Part shown: in pieces, positions 43,278 to 51,968 of the stretch
How the letters are laid out: each line of letters opens with the position of its first letter
How positions within the stretch are numbered: the stretch's first letter is position 1
Assembly: GCF_030547005.1 (NCBI RefSeq)
Contig: NZ_JAUOPN010000012.1
Coordinates: 62,001 to 126,000 of the forward strand
Direction: 5' to 3'
DNA: 64,000 nt
Source of the DNA: Maribacter sp. 1_MG-2023
GTDB taxonomy: Bacteria > Bacteroidota > Bacteroidia > Flavobacteriales > Flavobacteriaceae
Translations under genes and position numbers: made by a program
Notes under the pieces: generated by a model
What the model was told of the DNA's origin: nothing
What the model saw: the letters and a program-made list of their open reading frames with translations, nothing else
Databases searched by the model: none

Positions 43278-44066
43278 TTAATATCCTTGGTAAGGACCTG
43301 CAAATGCAAGGTATGATCCTGTTGTTGAATAAATTTCATTTATAATATGGTAATGATATTCTTCTTCACCATCAGTATACTGAGTAGTAGAAGTGTGCCC
43401 CCCAGAAGCATCTAGATCTGAAGGATAATCACCTGTAGAATTACATTTACGACCATAAAGAAAAACACCGTCTAATAAAACACCTACTAATTTTTCATCA
43501 TCATCTGAAAACGCAACGGGCTCTAAATGATAATGATATACCCCAGGACCGATATGAGCTCCCGTCCAATCTAAACTAGCAGCTGCTTGATCTAGTGCAC
43601 CACCACCTTCTTGGTCATTAAATAATGAAGAACCACTTACAGCGATACCAATAGTACCTAATTCTGTTTCAATTGTACTGCCGGTTAAATTAGGTGTTGC
43701 ATCTACTCTAATAGTTGTGGCATTATTATTACTTGACATAATACTTGGGGTTTTGTTAACGTCAGGTTCTTCTCTATACAAAGCATTACCTTCACCCCAA
43801 TAAATTGTTTCATGATTAGGTAACCCTGTAGTTTCTATAACAACTTCAGAGCCATCTAAATAAACAGTTACAGCATCTGAATTAAATGCAGCATAGGCAG
43901 CATGTAATTCTGTTACGACTTCTTCAGAATCATCGTCATCATTATTAGCAATGTCTTCTGTAATGTCATCATCAACACTGTCGCTACTACATGCAATTAA
44001 GGTAATGAACGATAATGCCAAAACAAATGACACTTGGGAAATTCTTTTTAGACTATTTTTTTTCAT
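43278..44066 (-). CDS. YHYH-domain lipoprotein, copy 1
   Basis: 262 residues. Lipoprotein signal ending LIACSSDS (Cys26), followed by a long Asp/Glu/Asn stretch, the surface export signal type of Bacteroidota. The domain has VYHYHLEP near 169-176 and EEYHYHIINE near 233-242, plus a GVLLDGVFLYG segment between them, the layout of YHYH proteins. The regularly placed His pairs suggest metal binding (inference). Two YHYH genes flank the gene at 44184. Confidence 0.85.
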   Translation of the reverse strand: MKKNSLKRISQVSFVLALSFITLIACSSDSVDDDITEDIANNDDDDSEEVVTELHAAYAAFNSDAVTVYLDGSEVVIETTGLPNHETIYWGEGNALYREEPDVNKTPSIMSSNNNATTIRVDATPNLTGSTIETELGTIGIAVSGSSLFNDQEGGGALDQAAASLDWTGAHIGPGVYHYHLEPVAFSDDDEKLVGVLLDGVFLYGRKCNSTGDYPSDLDASGGHTSTTQYTDGEEEYHYHIINEIYSTTGSYLAFAGPYQGY

Positions 44067-44183
44067 AATATTTAATTTGAGCTTGATTTCAGCGATTCAA
44101 CACTACAATACTACTAACTAAGTGCATACCAGATTTTAGAAATCAGTGAATTACACGTTCTATTAAGTGAATCTGGTTTTAGA

Positions 44184-44822
44184 TTAAGATGAAACATTTT
44201 CACTCACAGATTTTTCTTTCAACAGAAAAATATTTTTTATCAATAGACCTAAACATGTGATACCTATTAAACCCAAGATGATTAACGAAGGAGATACTCC
44301 TGCATTTTGTTGACTCGGTTCAACGAACTTATTTCCATTAACTTTTAAATTTATAGTATGGTCATTGTCATTATTTAAAATGAATTGATCTTTACTGAAG
44401 CCATCTTTAAAAATGAACAAAGCACTTTGACTTCTACCAATATCTTTAAAAGTTTCATTTTTTACGCTTAAGGATTGTAAATCTGAAGGAATACCAAATA
44501 CTTCAAACACTACTTTTGTCTCATGACCTAGTTTAACCATTGCTTGACCTAATGTAATTTTTGAACCATCATTGAAACTAATATCCAAATTGTTTTTAAT
44601 GTGCTCCAATACCATTTGTTGAAACTCCTCGGGGGTTTTATACGGAGTTTCTGCAAAATGTGTTCGTACTTCTTGCTGAAAAGCGGTTAAAGAAGAACTG
44701 ATCTGTAGCACCCAGGTGTTGTTTTCCTTCTCAACTAGCATAGTTGTAGAGGCATCTGGGTTGTGGGCATAACCTAGCAATGAAAATAGCCCGGTTATAT
44801 AAATTAGGATATACTTTTTCAT
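44184..44822 (-). CDS. Exported, C-terminally membrane-anchored protein, possibly HupE/UreJ N-domain-like
   Basis: 212 residues. Signal peptide about 1-19, first mature residues HNPD (an N-terminal His as in metal-handling proteins). A periplasmic domain of about 150 residues follows, then one membrane helix (SLIILGLIGITCLGLLI) near 178-194 and a short cytoplasmic tail. The N-terminal layout loosely recalls the extracellular domain of HupE/UreJ-type membrane proteins or DUF6702; I cannot assign it firmly. Sandwiched between two YHYH lipoprotein genes. Confidence 0.7.
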   Translation of the reverse strand: MKKYILIYITGLFSLLGYAHNPDASTTMLVEKENNTWVLQISSSLTAFQQEVRTHFAETPYKTPEEFQQMVLEHIKNNLDISFNDGSKITLGQAMVKLGHETKVVFEVFGIPSDLQSLSVKNETFKDIGRSQSALFIFKDGFSKDQFILNNDNDHTINLKVNGNKFVEPSQQNAGVSPSLIILGLIGITCLGLLIKNIFLLKEKSVSENVSS

Positions 44823-44832
44823 AATAATATTT

Positions 44833-45894
44833 TTAGTTTACGTAAGCACCTTTTAATCCATCAATAAAGTTGTTGTTACCTGCAGCATCTACATGGTAAT
44901 GGTAACCTCTAGTATCATCAGAATGTCCTCGTAGTTCATCCAAATCAGTAGCATCGACACCGCTGCTATCAACCAATTCATAAATTCCAAATCCATCCAA
45001 AGCATAACCAATTAAGGCAGCATGCCCGTCATCTTGCGCTACTTTAGTACTAAAGCCCGTTGCTGCGTGGTAATGATAACCTTGGTGAACGTTAATATGT
45101 CCGCCAGCATCATCAAAGGGAGCTAAAGTATAGGCACCAAGAATATTATCAACTGGCGCCGGAGCAGAAAATTCGATACCATTTAAAGCAACACCACGTG
45201 TTGATGGAGCTGTTGTTGTTCCTGGATCTCCAGGGCCACCACCTGTGGTAGTAAATAGTACAGGAGTATCTTGTGAAACCGGAGTAATAGGAATAGTCCA
45301 TGTTTGCGTTAAATCAGTGATATAGGAAGGTAGACATTCAACACAGAAGTTCTCATATTCTTCTCCTACATCAGGGTTGGCGGCATTTTCACAATCTTCT
45401 TGGGTATCGGTAATATAAATATCTCCGTTGGCATCGTACATTAACCAATTTGGATCATTATAGAATGTTGCCATATTTTCAACGAAAGCACCATCTACAT
45501 CGTATACTTCTCCATCTTCTAGCCAAATACCCCCTGTTGAAGCGTCATCTTCAATATTACCAGGGCACCATGGTCCCATTTCATGATCTCCAGGTAGACT
45601 GGTCGTAACTATTTGATAACAATCTGTTTCAGTACCGTCAGATAAAGTACAGGGCACAGTTGTAATAGTTACAGAGCCATCGGTAATATAAAAATAAGAA
45701 GCATCAACACTTACTGTTTTTATATTTTCATCAGTGGTGTCATCGTCAGTGCCATCGGTAACTGTATCGTCTTCATCTTCAATTACCGAATCATCTGTAG
45801 ACGAAGAGTCATCGTCACTACAACTTACAAAGGTTATAGCGGTAAAGGCAAAAAGAAAGTAAGCCAAAATCAAGTATTTATTTTTATGGATCAT
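44833..45894 (-). CDS. YHYH-domain lipoprotein, copy 2
   Basis: 353 residues. The lipoprotein signal ends TFVSCSDDD (Cys25): Ser-Asp-Asp-Asp after the Cys is the classic flavobacterial surface export tag, followed by a 35-residue acidic linker. In the domain, GYHYHAATG near 270 and RGYHYHVDAAG near 334 carry the His pairs, with the ALDGFGIYE segment between. Four further Cys (for example CTLSDGTETDC, CENAA) may form disulphides. Longer than copy 1 by an N-terminal extension. Ten bases before the anchored-protein gene. Confidence 0.87.
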   Translation of the reverse strand: MIHKNKYLILAYFLFAFTAITFVSCSDDDSSSTDDSVIEDEDDTVTDGTDDDTTDENIKTVSVDASYFYITDGSVTITTVPCTLSDGTETDCYQIVTTSLPGDHEMGPWCPGNIEDDASTGGIWLEDGEVYDVDGAFVENMATFYNDPNWLMYDANGDIYITDTQEDCENAANPDVGEEYENFCVECLPSYITDLTQTWTIPITPVSQDTPVLFTTTGGGPGDPGTTTAPSTRGVALNGIEFSAPAPVDNILGAYTLAPFDDAGGHINVHQGYHYHAATGFSTKVAQDDGHAALIGYALDGFGIYELVDSSGVDATDLDELRGHSDDTRGYHYHVDAAGNNNFIDGLKGAYVN

Positions 45895-45930
45895 AATTTT
45901 ATGTATTAAATTGTTATTATTTTAAAGTGA

Positions 45931-46683
45931 TTAGGGTCTGTTCAACTCTTGATTCAACTTTGTGGCAATTGTTTCTGTTTTCTGTCTTAAATTCTTTGCA
46001 ATAGTCAATTGTCCTTTAGTTTGCAATAGTCTATCTATGATACTGTTTTGATACTCTCTATTTACTAGTAATTCGGTATAGTTAGATTGATTGCCATATA
46101 CTTTCATTCTATTGTAGTTATAGCTATTTTGAGGCAGAATTTCAATTAATGAAATATGCTTTTCTATAATGGGTTTTAACCTATTCGATATAATACTTTC
46201 AATTTTATCTTGTTGATTATCAAAACTATCCAATTCATTAGGGTAAGCAGCAATCAATTGTTTAAGAGAATCACTATCAATAAATTCAAATTTGTTAGTA
46301 ACATTTATCGAGTTAATAGCTTCATCGCGCACTATAGTTCTCTCATAGTTTAAATTCACTATTAAGGCTTTAGCCTCTTGTGATAATTCATTGGTAGGAA
46401 TACCCAAATAATTAATAGTATTCTGAAGCTTTTGTATACTATTTGTATATTTTACAATGGCACTATCTAGAACAATTAAATTAGTATCCAGTTCTTGACT
46501 TAAACTTTTATATATTTTTAGTTCAACGATTCTATTCTTCTTGATTTCATTAATGCTGTTTATTTTCCATGCAATTAAAAGCCCAACAACAATTAACAAC
46601 ACTTCACCAAGGGCATAAATAAAATAACTTTTGAATTTTTCTAAGTCTATTAATTTTCGTCTAACTTTTCTGAATAATACCAT
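45931..46683 (-). CDS. DUF6090-family membrane protein
   Basis: 250 residues. One membrane helix near residues 22-42 (ALGEVLLIVVGLLIAWKIN), then a charged, coiled-coil-prone helical body to the C-terminus: the standard DUF6090 layout. Function unknown. It is 36 bases upstream of YHYH copy 2 and separated from the CotH gene by a hairpin. Confidence 0.85.
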   Translation of the reverse strand: MVLFRKVRRKLIDLEKFKSYFIYALGEVLLIVVGLLIAWKINSINEIKKNRIVELKIYKSLSQELDTNLIVLDSAIVKYTNSIQKLQNTINYLGIPTNELSQEAKALIVNLNYERTIVRDEAINSINVTNKFEFIDSDSLKQLIAAYPNELDSFDNQQDKIESIISNRLKPIIEKHISLIEILPQNSYNYNRMKVYGNQSNYTELLVNREYQNSIIDRLLQTKGQLTIAKNLRQKTETIATKLNQELNRP

Positions 46684-46724
46684 TGAAAGTTATTATATAA
46701 TCTGTCGTAAGACTGTTTGAAAAT

Positions 46725-46752
46725 AAAGCTCCATGATTTCTCATGAAGCTTT
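46725..46752 (-). terminator. Terminator or attenuator between CotH and the DUF6090 gene
   Basis: AAAGCT-C-CATGA / TCATG-A-AGCTTT, 11 paired bases with one mismatch, loop TTTC, T-rich afterwards on the minus strand. It may split the cluster into two transcripts. Confidence 0.6.
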
Positions 46753-46774
46753 GAGCTAACTTCAACAACAATTA

Positions 46775-48238
46775 TTATCTATTTAAGTAACTATTTACGG
46801 CCGCAGTTCTACTTGTGGCATGTGCATTTAGTTCATTTACTGCATTTTGAAAATCTGTACTAGAATTTAAAAATGTATACCCATCAATTTCAGAAGTTGC
46901 ATAAGGCTCTACTAGTGCAGAATAAGTAGCATACAATGCTTGTACCGTTGCTTCGTTAAACGGACCTTCAATAACTTCTTGAACGTAGGCATCATACTTT
47001 GCTTGGTAAACATCATCAGTATACAAGTATGATATTAATGGCCATTGCGATGCTGTAATATTTGAGAAATCTAACTCTGCAGAACCTTGTTGTTTCCCAG
47101 CTTGTAAAGCTTCATTATTGTCCCATGGTATCCACGTTAACTTACTGTTATCTGGATTATTATATAGATAGTAGTTGTGAGACATTCTACCATAAGTATC
47201 CCAATTTTGTATAACGGTATTGGTAGCCAAGTATTTCAAGAACACATCCGTATCAAGCGTAGCATCTAAATTTGTTCTCCATGCTGCAGCATCTGTTGTT
47301 CTTGACGCATCATGTAGAATATTTAAAAGACTTTCTACATCAGTAAAATCAGCATCATCTTCATTTGTTTTTTTAACATACTCATCTTCATCATAAGTAC
47401 CTGCGGCAAAAGTAGCGGCATCACCATCTGGCTTATACAAATTTCCGTCATCATCAGAAAACTGCTCATCTATTACGGTATCATCAACTTCTTCAACAAG
47501 GGTGTACAATCCGAAATAAATAGGACCATCTCCATGATCAACATAAACCGTGTAAAATGCAGTGTTTGAAACGGCTAACCCTGCACTGCGAAACACATCT
47601 GCAGCCACTTTTTCGCGAAGCATTGATTTATCGTCAAAGTTATTTTTAAGACTTAACTTCTTAAATCCATAAAAGCGTTGATTGTTTATTTGAGGATAAT
47701 CATCTTCATACTCGTCAAAATCTAGTTTAAAGGAAAGTTTTAAGTTCCCAGCTTGCCAAGTAGATTGTAAGCTAGAGTTTCCTTTAAATCGAACACCAAC
47801 TCTATACCATTCTATACCTTCATAGAATACTTCTGCAGGAACAAATATAGGATCCTCATCAGTTGATGTAGTGCCCACTGGTCCGCCTCCTTGGTTAGAT
47901 CCGCCAAAAGAACCATAAAGAGATGTCATGTTATCTAACATACTATCCCAACGCTCTTCGGTTATAACAATATCAAGGCGTTTTACAGCATTATCTTCAA
48001 ATACCTCTTCAAAATCTGGGTCGGCGTCTTTACTGTGTGTTGCCGTGGTCCAATCTGTAGCCTCAAAATCGGTATCGTCAACAGTTGTACTAACTTCTTC
48101 CTCTTCTACAATTTCTTCATCATCCTCGTCAGTAGTTGTTATCGTGTCATCATCGCTACAAGCAATAAAAACAGAAATAAATAAGAAAAACAACATCTTT
48201 TCAATTGGAAAAACAGACTTGATATCTTTATAACTCAT
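46775..48238 (-). CDS. CotH-type atypical protein kinase, surface lipoprotein
   Basis: 487 residues. The lipoprotein signal ends FIACSDDD (Cys27), again with the acidic surface tag and a linker of Asp, Glu and Thr to about residue 65. The CotH domain follows: RLDIVITEERWDSM near 88, an RFKGNSSLQS segment near 150, a FYGFKKLSLKNNFDD segment near 190, and the kinase core QNWDTYGRMSHNYYLYNN...KLTWIPWDNNEA (landmarks NWDTYG and IPWDNN) near 345-380. CotH of Bacillus is a protein kinase on spore-coat proteins (known). Its substrate here is unknown; the EF-hand protein encoded just upstream could be a calcium-dependent partner. Confidence 0.88.
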   Translation of the reverse strand: MSYKDIKSVFPIEKMLFFLFISVFIACSDDDTITTTDEDDEEIVEEEEVSTTVDDTDFEATDWTTATHSKDADPDFEEVFEDNAVKRLDIVITEERWDSMLDNMTSLYGSFGGSNQGGGPVGTTSTDEDPIFVPAEVFYEGIEWYRVGVRFKGNSSLQSTWQAGNLKLSFKLDFDEYEDDYPQINNQRFYGFKKLSLKNNFDDKSMLREKVAADVFRSAGLAVSNTAFYTVYVDHGDGPIYFGLYTLVEEVDDTVIDEQFSDDDGNLYKPDGDAATFAAGTYDEDEYVKKTNEDDADFTDVESLLNILHDASRTTDAAAWRTNLDATLDTDVFLKYLATNTVIQNWDTYGRMSHNYYLYNNPDNSKLTWIPWDNNEALQAGKQQGSAELDFSNITASQWPLISYLYTDDVYQAKYDAYVQEVIEGPFNEATVQALYATYSALVEPYATSEIDGYTFLNSSTDFQNAVNELNAHATSRTAAVNSYLNR

Positions 48239-48265
48239 GTGTAAAATTTTAAGGATTAATGTAAA

Positions 48266-48547
48266 TTAGTCTCTAGATCTTCTTTTTGGTTTAGGAGCGT
48301 TATCTAATTCTTCCTTAGAAAGAAAACCATCTTCATTCGCATCAATCTTATCAAAATCATCTTTTAAAGGTCCTTTTACTTCTTCTTTAGAAAGTTGACC
48401 GTCTTCATCTTTATCCATTTGCTTTAAAAGCTCAGTAGTCGTTGGTGGTTCTTTTCTATCTCCTTTAGACTGTGCATTTGCGGTAACGGTTCCAAAAGCA
48501 ACCAACATGGCAAATAATAATCCTGTTTTTAATGTAATACGTTTCAT
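48266..48547 (-). CDS. Small exported EF-hand protein
   Basis: 93 residues with a signal peptide (1-26, cleavage ANA-QS). Two canonical EF-hand loops: residues 45-56 (DKDEDGQLSKEE) and 69-80 (DANEDGFLSKEE), both with acidic or polar ligands at 1, 3, 5, 9 and Glu at 12. A calcium sensor or buffer in the periplasm or outside. First gene of the CotH unit, 27 bases upstream of CotH, and divergent from the LytS-like kinase gene. Confidence 0.9.
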   Translation of the reverse strand: MKRITLKTGLLFAMLVAFGTVTANAQSKGDRKEPPTTTELLKQMDKDEDGQLSKEEVKGPLKDDFDKIDANEDGFLSKEELDNAPKPKRRSRD

Positions 48548-48737
48548 ATGTTTTAATTTTAATAATTAATATTCGAGAACAAAGATGTAAGAATCTTTAA
48601 TGTAATATGAGCGCATTAAGTGTTTACCGTTTACTTTTAAGTGAATGCTATGTTATAAACAGCGAACTCTTTAGAATCACCTATTTATACCCTTGTTTAC
48701 GGGGTTTGTTTGAATTTTTATTCCTTTTATTTGCAAC

Positions 48738-49835
48738 ATGAACAGACATAAGAATTTTATATTTCACGTAGCGCTTTGGTTACTGATTTGGTCAACTGCT
48801 TGGATTTTTAGTGGCAGTGATATTCAATTTGCAGCGGAAAATGGAATGGCGCTCGTGTTTCAGATTTTAGTAATTGCCATATTAATCTATTATACGGTTC
48901 CACAATTATTACTTAAGAAAAAGTATATAGCATTTACTGTAGTCTCTATAATTACGGTTTTTGTAGTCACCCTAATATTAACTAATGTTGTTCCAGATCA
49001 GATACTAGGACCAGAAAATACCATAGGTCAGGCACCTGGACCTAGATTAGGACCGAGACCCGAAGGGCTTGGACCAGGGTCAGGACCTAGATTTGAGAAT
49101 GGACCACCATTAGAAAGTAACCGAAGACCTCCATCACGTTTTTTTATTAATTTATTATTGATTGCAATTGCCTACGTGATTGCTACGCTTGTGGAGATAT
49201 TTCTATTAGCTCAGCGCAAAGAAGAGGAAATCGTAATCAATAAAAATGAAGCTTTACAGACAGAATTAAAGCTGTTGAAGTCACAGATCAATCCGCATTT
49301 TTTATTTAATGCCTTAAACAACATATATGCATTATCTGCAATAGATTCTGGAAGAACACAAAAGAGTATTAGTTATTTGTCTGATATGCTTAGGTATGTT
49401 TTGTATGAGTGTGAGCAAGAAATTGTCCCGCTTTATAAAGAGATAGATTATATTGAAAATTATATAAAATTGTTTTGTCTTAAGAGTAGTAAAACATATC
49501 CTATAACTACTACATATTCTATAGAAAATCAGAATATTCAAGTTGTGCCCATGTTATTGATTCCTTTTTTGGAAAATGCCTTAAAGCATAGTAATATTGA
49601 AAAAGTAACAGGCACCTTTATTAATCTGAAAATTAATGCTACCGAAAATAGTCTTGATTTTGAATTAGAGAATAGTAAACCTGAATTTAAGATAGTAAAG
49701 GATGATGTTGGCGGTATTGGGATAGATAATGTAAAGAAACGTTTGACAATTCTATATCCAAACCGTCATGAATTGGTCATAAATGAAACCACAGAGGCTT
49801 TTAAAGTGAATTTAAAACTGCAGTTGAATGAATAG
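48738..49835 (+). CDS. LytS/YehU-type membrane sensor histidine kinase
   Basis: 365 residues. Three N-terminal helices (about 8-95), then a Gly-Pro-Arg-rich insert of about 35 residues near 96-132, a fourth helix near 136-158, then the His_kinase domain with His187 in NPHFLFNALNNI and the ATP-binding domain (VPMLLIPFLENALKHS near 270-285). The insert lies between helices and is probably periplasmic. It pairs with the LytTR regulator 8 bases overlapping downstream and is divergent from the EF-hand/CotH unit, which it probably senses for (inference). Confidence 0.9.
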   Translation: MNRHKNFIFHVALWLLIWSTAWIFSGSDIQFAAENGMALVFQILVIAILIYYTVPQLLLKKKYIAFTVVSIITVFVVTLILTNVVPDQILGPENTIGQAPGPRLGPRPEGLGPGSGPRFENGPPLESNRRPPSRFFINLLLIAIAYVIATLVEIFLLAQRKEEEIVINKNEALQTELKLLKSQINPHFLFNALNNIYALSAIDSGRTQKSISYLSDMLRYVLYECEQEIVPLYKEIDYIENYIKLFCLKSSKTYPITTTYSIENQNIQVVPMLLIPFLENALKHSNIEKVTGTFINLKINATENSLDFELENSKPEFKIVKDDVGGIGIDNVKKRLTILYPNRHELVINETTEAFKVNLKLQLNE

Positions 49836-50502
49836 TATAAATTGTATAGTCGTAGATGACGAAGAATTGGCACGAGCCTTACTAATAACTTATATAGAAA
49901 AGTTAGATTTTTTGAATTTGGTAGGTGAGGCCGAAAATCCGTTAGAGGCTTTACAATTAATGAAAGAACATGATGTAGATGTTTTGTTCTTGGATATTCA
50001 AATGCCCGAGATAAAGGGTACGGATTTTGCTAAAATGGTAGATTCTAACACTAAGATAATTTTCACCACAGCGTACTCTCAATACGCTTTAGAAGGATAT
50101 GAATTAAATGCAGTAGATTATCTATTAAAACCTATTACGTTTGAACGCTTTGTTACTGCCGTAAATAAGGTGAAAACCAATAAAACAGTAGAAAAGTCTG
50201 AATCATTTACTATTAAATCTGGTTATGATTTGCACAAAGTGAAATTTGAAGATATTCAGTATATCGTAAGCGATAGCGAGTATGTTACATTTCATATGGC
50301 TGATAAGAAAATTATAAGCAATCAACGTTTAAAAGCCTTAGAACAAGAGTTACCAAGTTCTATGTTCATGAGAGTGCATAGATCATATATCATTAATAAG
50401 AACAGTGTAACAGGCTTAAAGGGTAGAGATTTACTGCTTTCAGATGTTATTATACCCGTAAGTGACTCATACTATGATGTAGTAAAAGATGAACTGTTTT
50501 AA
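49828..50502 (+). CDS. LytTR-family response regulator
   Basis: 224 residues. Receiver with Asp10-Asp11, phospho-acceptor Asp56 in LFLDIQMP and Lys in LLKPIT, then a LytTR DNA-binding domain (about 130-224, with FMRVHRSYIINKNSV). LytTR proteins bind direct repeats upstream of targets. The start overlaps the kinase stop by 8 bases. The nearest candidate target is the divergent EF-hand/CotH promoter. Confidence 0.92.
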   Translation: MNSINCIVVDDEELARALLITYIEKLDFLNLVGEAENPLEALQLMKEHDVDVLFLDIQMPEIKGTDFAKMVDSNTKIIFTTAYSQYALEGYELNAVDYLLKPITFERFVTAVNKVKTNKTVEKSESFTIKSGYDLHKVKFEDIQYIVSDSEYVTFHMADKKIISNQRLKALEQELPSSMFMRVHRSYIINKNSVTGLKGRDLLLSDVIIPVSDSYYDVVKDELF

Positions 50503-50690
50503 TTACTAATCCTTTTCATTTTTATACTATCCAATTATTCAAAATTTTTAAAATTCTTGAAGAACACCTAAGTGTCTAATTTTAAGTAGACTATACTCAT
50601 CACCTTTAAATTGTGAATATCTATTATGTTTTTTAGCTTTTCAAACTATGACTAAGAAGTATATTTAGCACCCCAAAATAAAAGGAAATT

Positions 50691-51248
50691 ATGAGCGCAA
50701 CTTGGTACGAGTGTAAAATAAAATATAGAAAGCTAGACGAAGCTTCAGGAATGTTAAAGGTAAAAACAGAACCTTTTTTGGTTGATGCCATTTCTTATAC
50801 CGAAGCCGAAAGTAGAATTACTGAAGAGATGTCAGTTTACTTAAGCGATACAGAAGAAATTAAAATCACCAATATTAAGGTCGCTAATTTTGCCGAGATT
50901 CATCCGTTCGAGAATTCAGATAGATGGTTTAAATCTAAAGTGTCTTTAATTGCTTTTGATGAAGAAAGTGGTAAAGAACGTAAAACGAACATGTATTTAT
51001 TGATACAGGCGAATGACGTAAAAGAAGCTTATGATAATACGATTAGTGTAATGAAAGATACCATGGGTGAATACTCGGTACCTTCAATAGCAGAATCGCC
51101 TATTATGGATGTGTTTCCCTATTTCTCTGGTGAAGAAGATGATATGGAACGAGTAGAGAAATTCAATGTTTTAAAAGATTCAGTTCCGGTTGATAATTCA
51201 ATGGATGAAGAATTAGAAATGAGTGACGCAATGTCAAGTGAAGAATAA
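50691..51248 (+). CDS. DUF4494 protein
   Basis: 185 residues. The start TWYECKIKYRKLDE with ...VDAISYTEAESRI near 30-42 and the DRWFKSKV segment near 82-89 match DUF4494, a cytoplasmic family widespread in Bacteroidota and without known function. The last 50 residues are acidic and rich in Met, Asp and Glu. Followed by a strong terminator; single gene. Confidence 0.85.
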   Translation: MSATWYECKIKYRKLDEASGMLKVKTEPFLVDAISYTEAESRITEEMSVYLSDTEEIKITNIKVANFAEIHPFENSDRWFKSKVSLIAFDEESGKERKTNMYLLIQANDVKEAYDNTISVMKDTMGEYSVPSIAESPIMDVFPYFSGEEDDMERVEKFNVLKDSVPVDNSMDEELEMSDAMSSEE

Positions 51249-51275
51249 GCGCAGTTAGATATTTAGTTTATAAGA

Positions 51276-51304
51276 AACGAGGACCAATTAGGTCCTCGTT
51301 TTTA
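51276..51304 (+). terminator. Terminator between the DUF4494 and GreA-like genes
   Basis: Perfect 11-bp stem AAACGAGGACC / GGTCCTCGTTT, 5-base loop, T run; it lies between convergent genes and may serve both. Confidence 0.85.
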
Positions 51305-51330
51305 TTCATAGCAGATTATAATTTACTTTA

Positions 51331-51834
51331 TCACGTGTACGATATCTCCATAATTTCGAACACGCGTTCTACTTTACCTAGTTGTAATGTTGCAGTATCG
51401 CCAATATGTTTAGAGATTAATATTCGAGCAATAGGAGATAGAAATGAAATTCTACCCTTCGCTATATTTGCTTCATCAACACCAACTATTTGAAATTGTT
51501 GTGATGTTTCAGCATTATTGATTATAACTGTAACTGTCGCACCAAAACGCACTTCATTCTGAGGTTGTTCGTTTAGTGTTACAATTTTAGTACTTGAAAT
51601 TCGTTCATTCAACAATTGTAATTTAGCATTAATCAAATTACTCGCAATACGTCTTTCTTTCTCATTGTCGTGTTGTAAAGAATCTTTTTCTACTGATAAG
51701 GCATTTCTTTCTTCCAACAAATTGTTATACCCTATTTTGGTGACATAATTAACTGCTCCGTTGGGTAAATCTGCCCTTGGCGGCACCATTGGTATTTCTT
51801 CCTGATCTTCTTCTTTAACAAACCCTCTGCTCAT
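51331..51834 (-). CDS. GreA/GreB-family transcription elongation factor
   Basis: 167 residues. Residues 35-78 form the antiparallel coiled coil that enters the polymerase secondary channel; residues about 85-165 form the FKBP-like C-terminal domain (VRFGATVTVI, ISFLSPIARIL). An N-terminal extension of about 30 residues (charged, Pro-rich) is unusual for GreA. The tip acidic residues cannot be assigned safely. Role: rescue of stalled polymerase, or a Gre-like regulator. Confidence 0.85.
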   Translation of the reverse strand: MSRGFVKEEDQEEIPMVPPRADLPNGAVNYVTKIGYNNLLEERNALSVEKDSLQHDNEKERRIASNLINAKLQLLNERISSTKIVTLNEQPQNEVRFGATVTVIINNAETSQQFQIVGVDEANIAKGRISFLSPIARILISKHIGDTATLQLGKVERVFEIMEISYT

Positions 51835-51968
51835 TATATACTTATTTCAAATAAAATTAAAACATATGTACAGATAGCATTAATGACATTAATTAAATAA
51901 TTGTCTCAAAGAATATTTTCAAAAAAATCTATAAACTTACGAAGGGCTAATTATTAATAAATAGGAAA

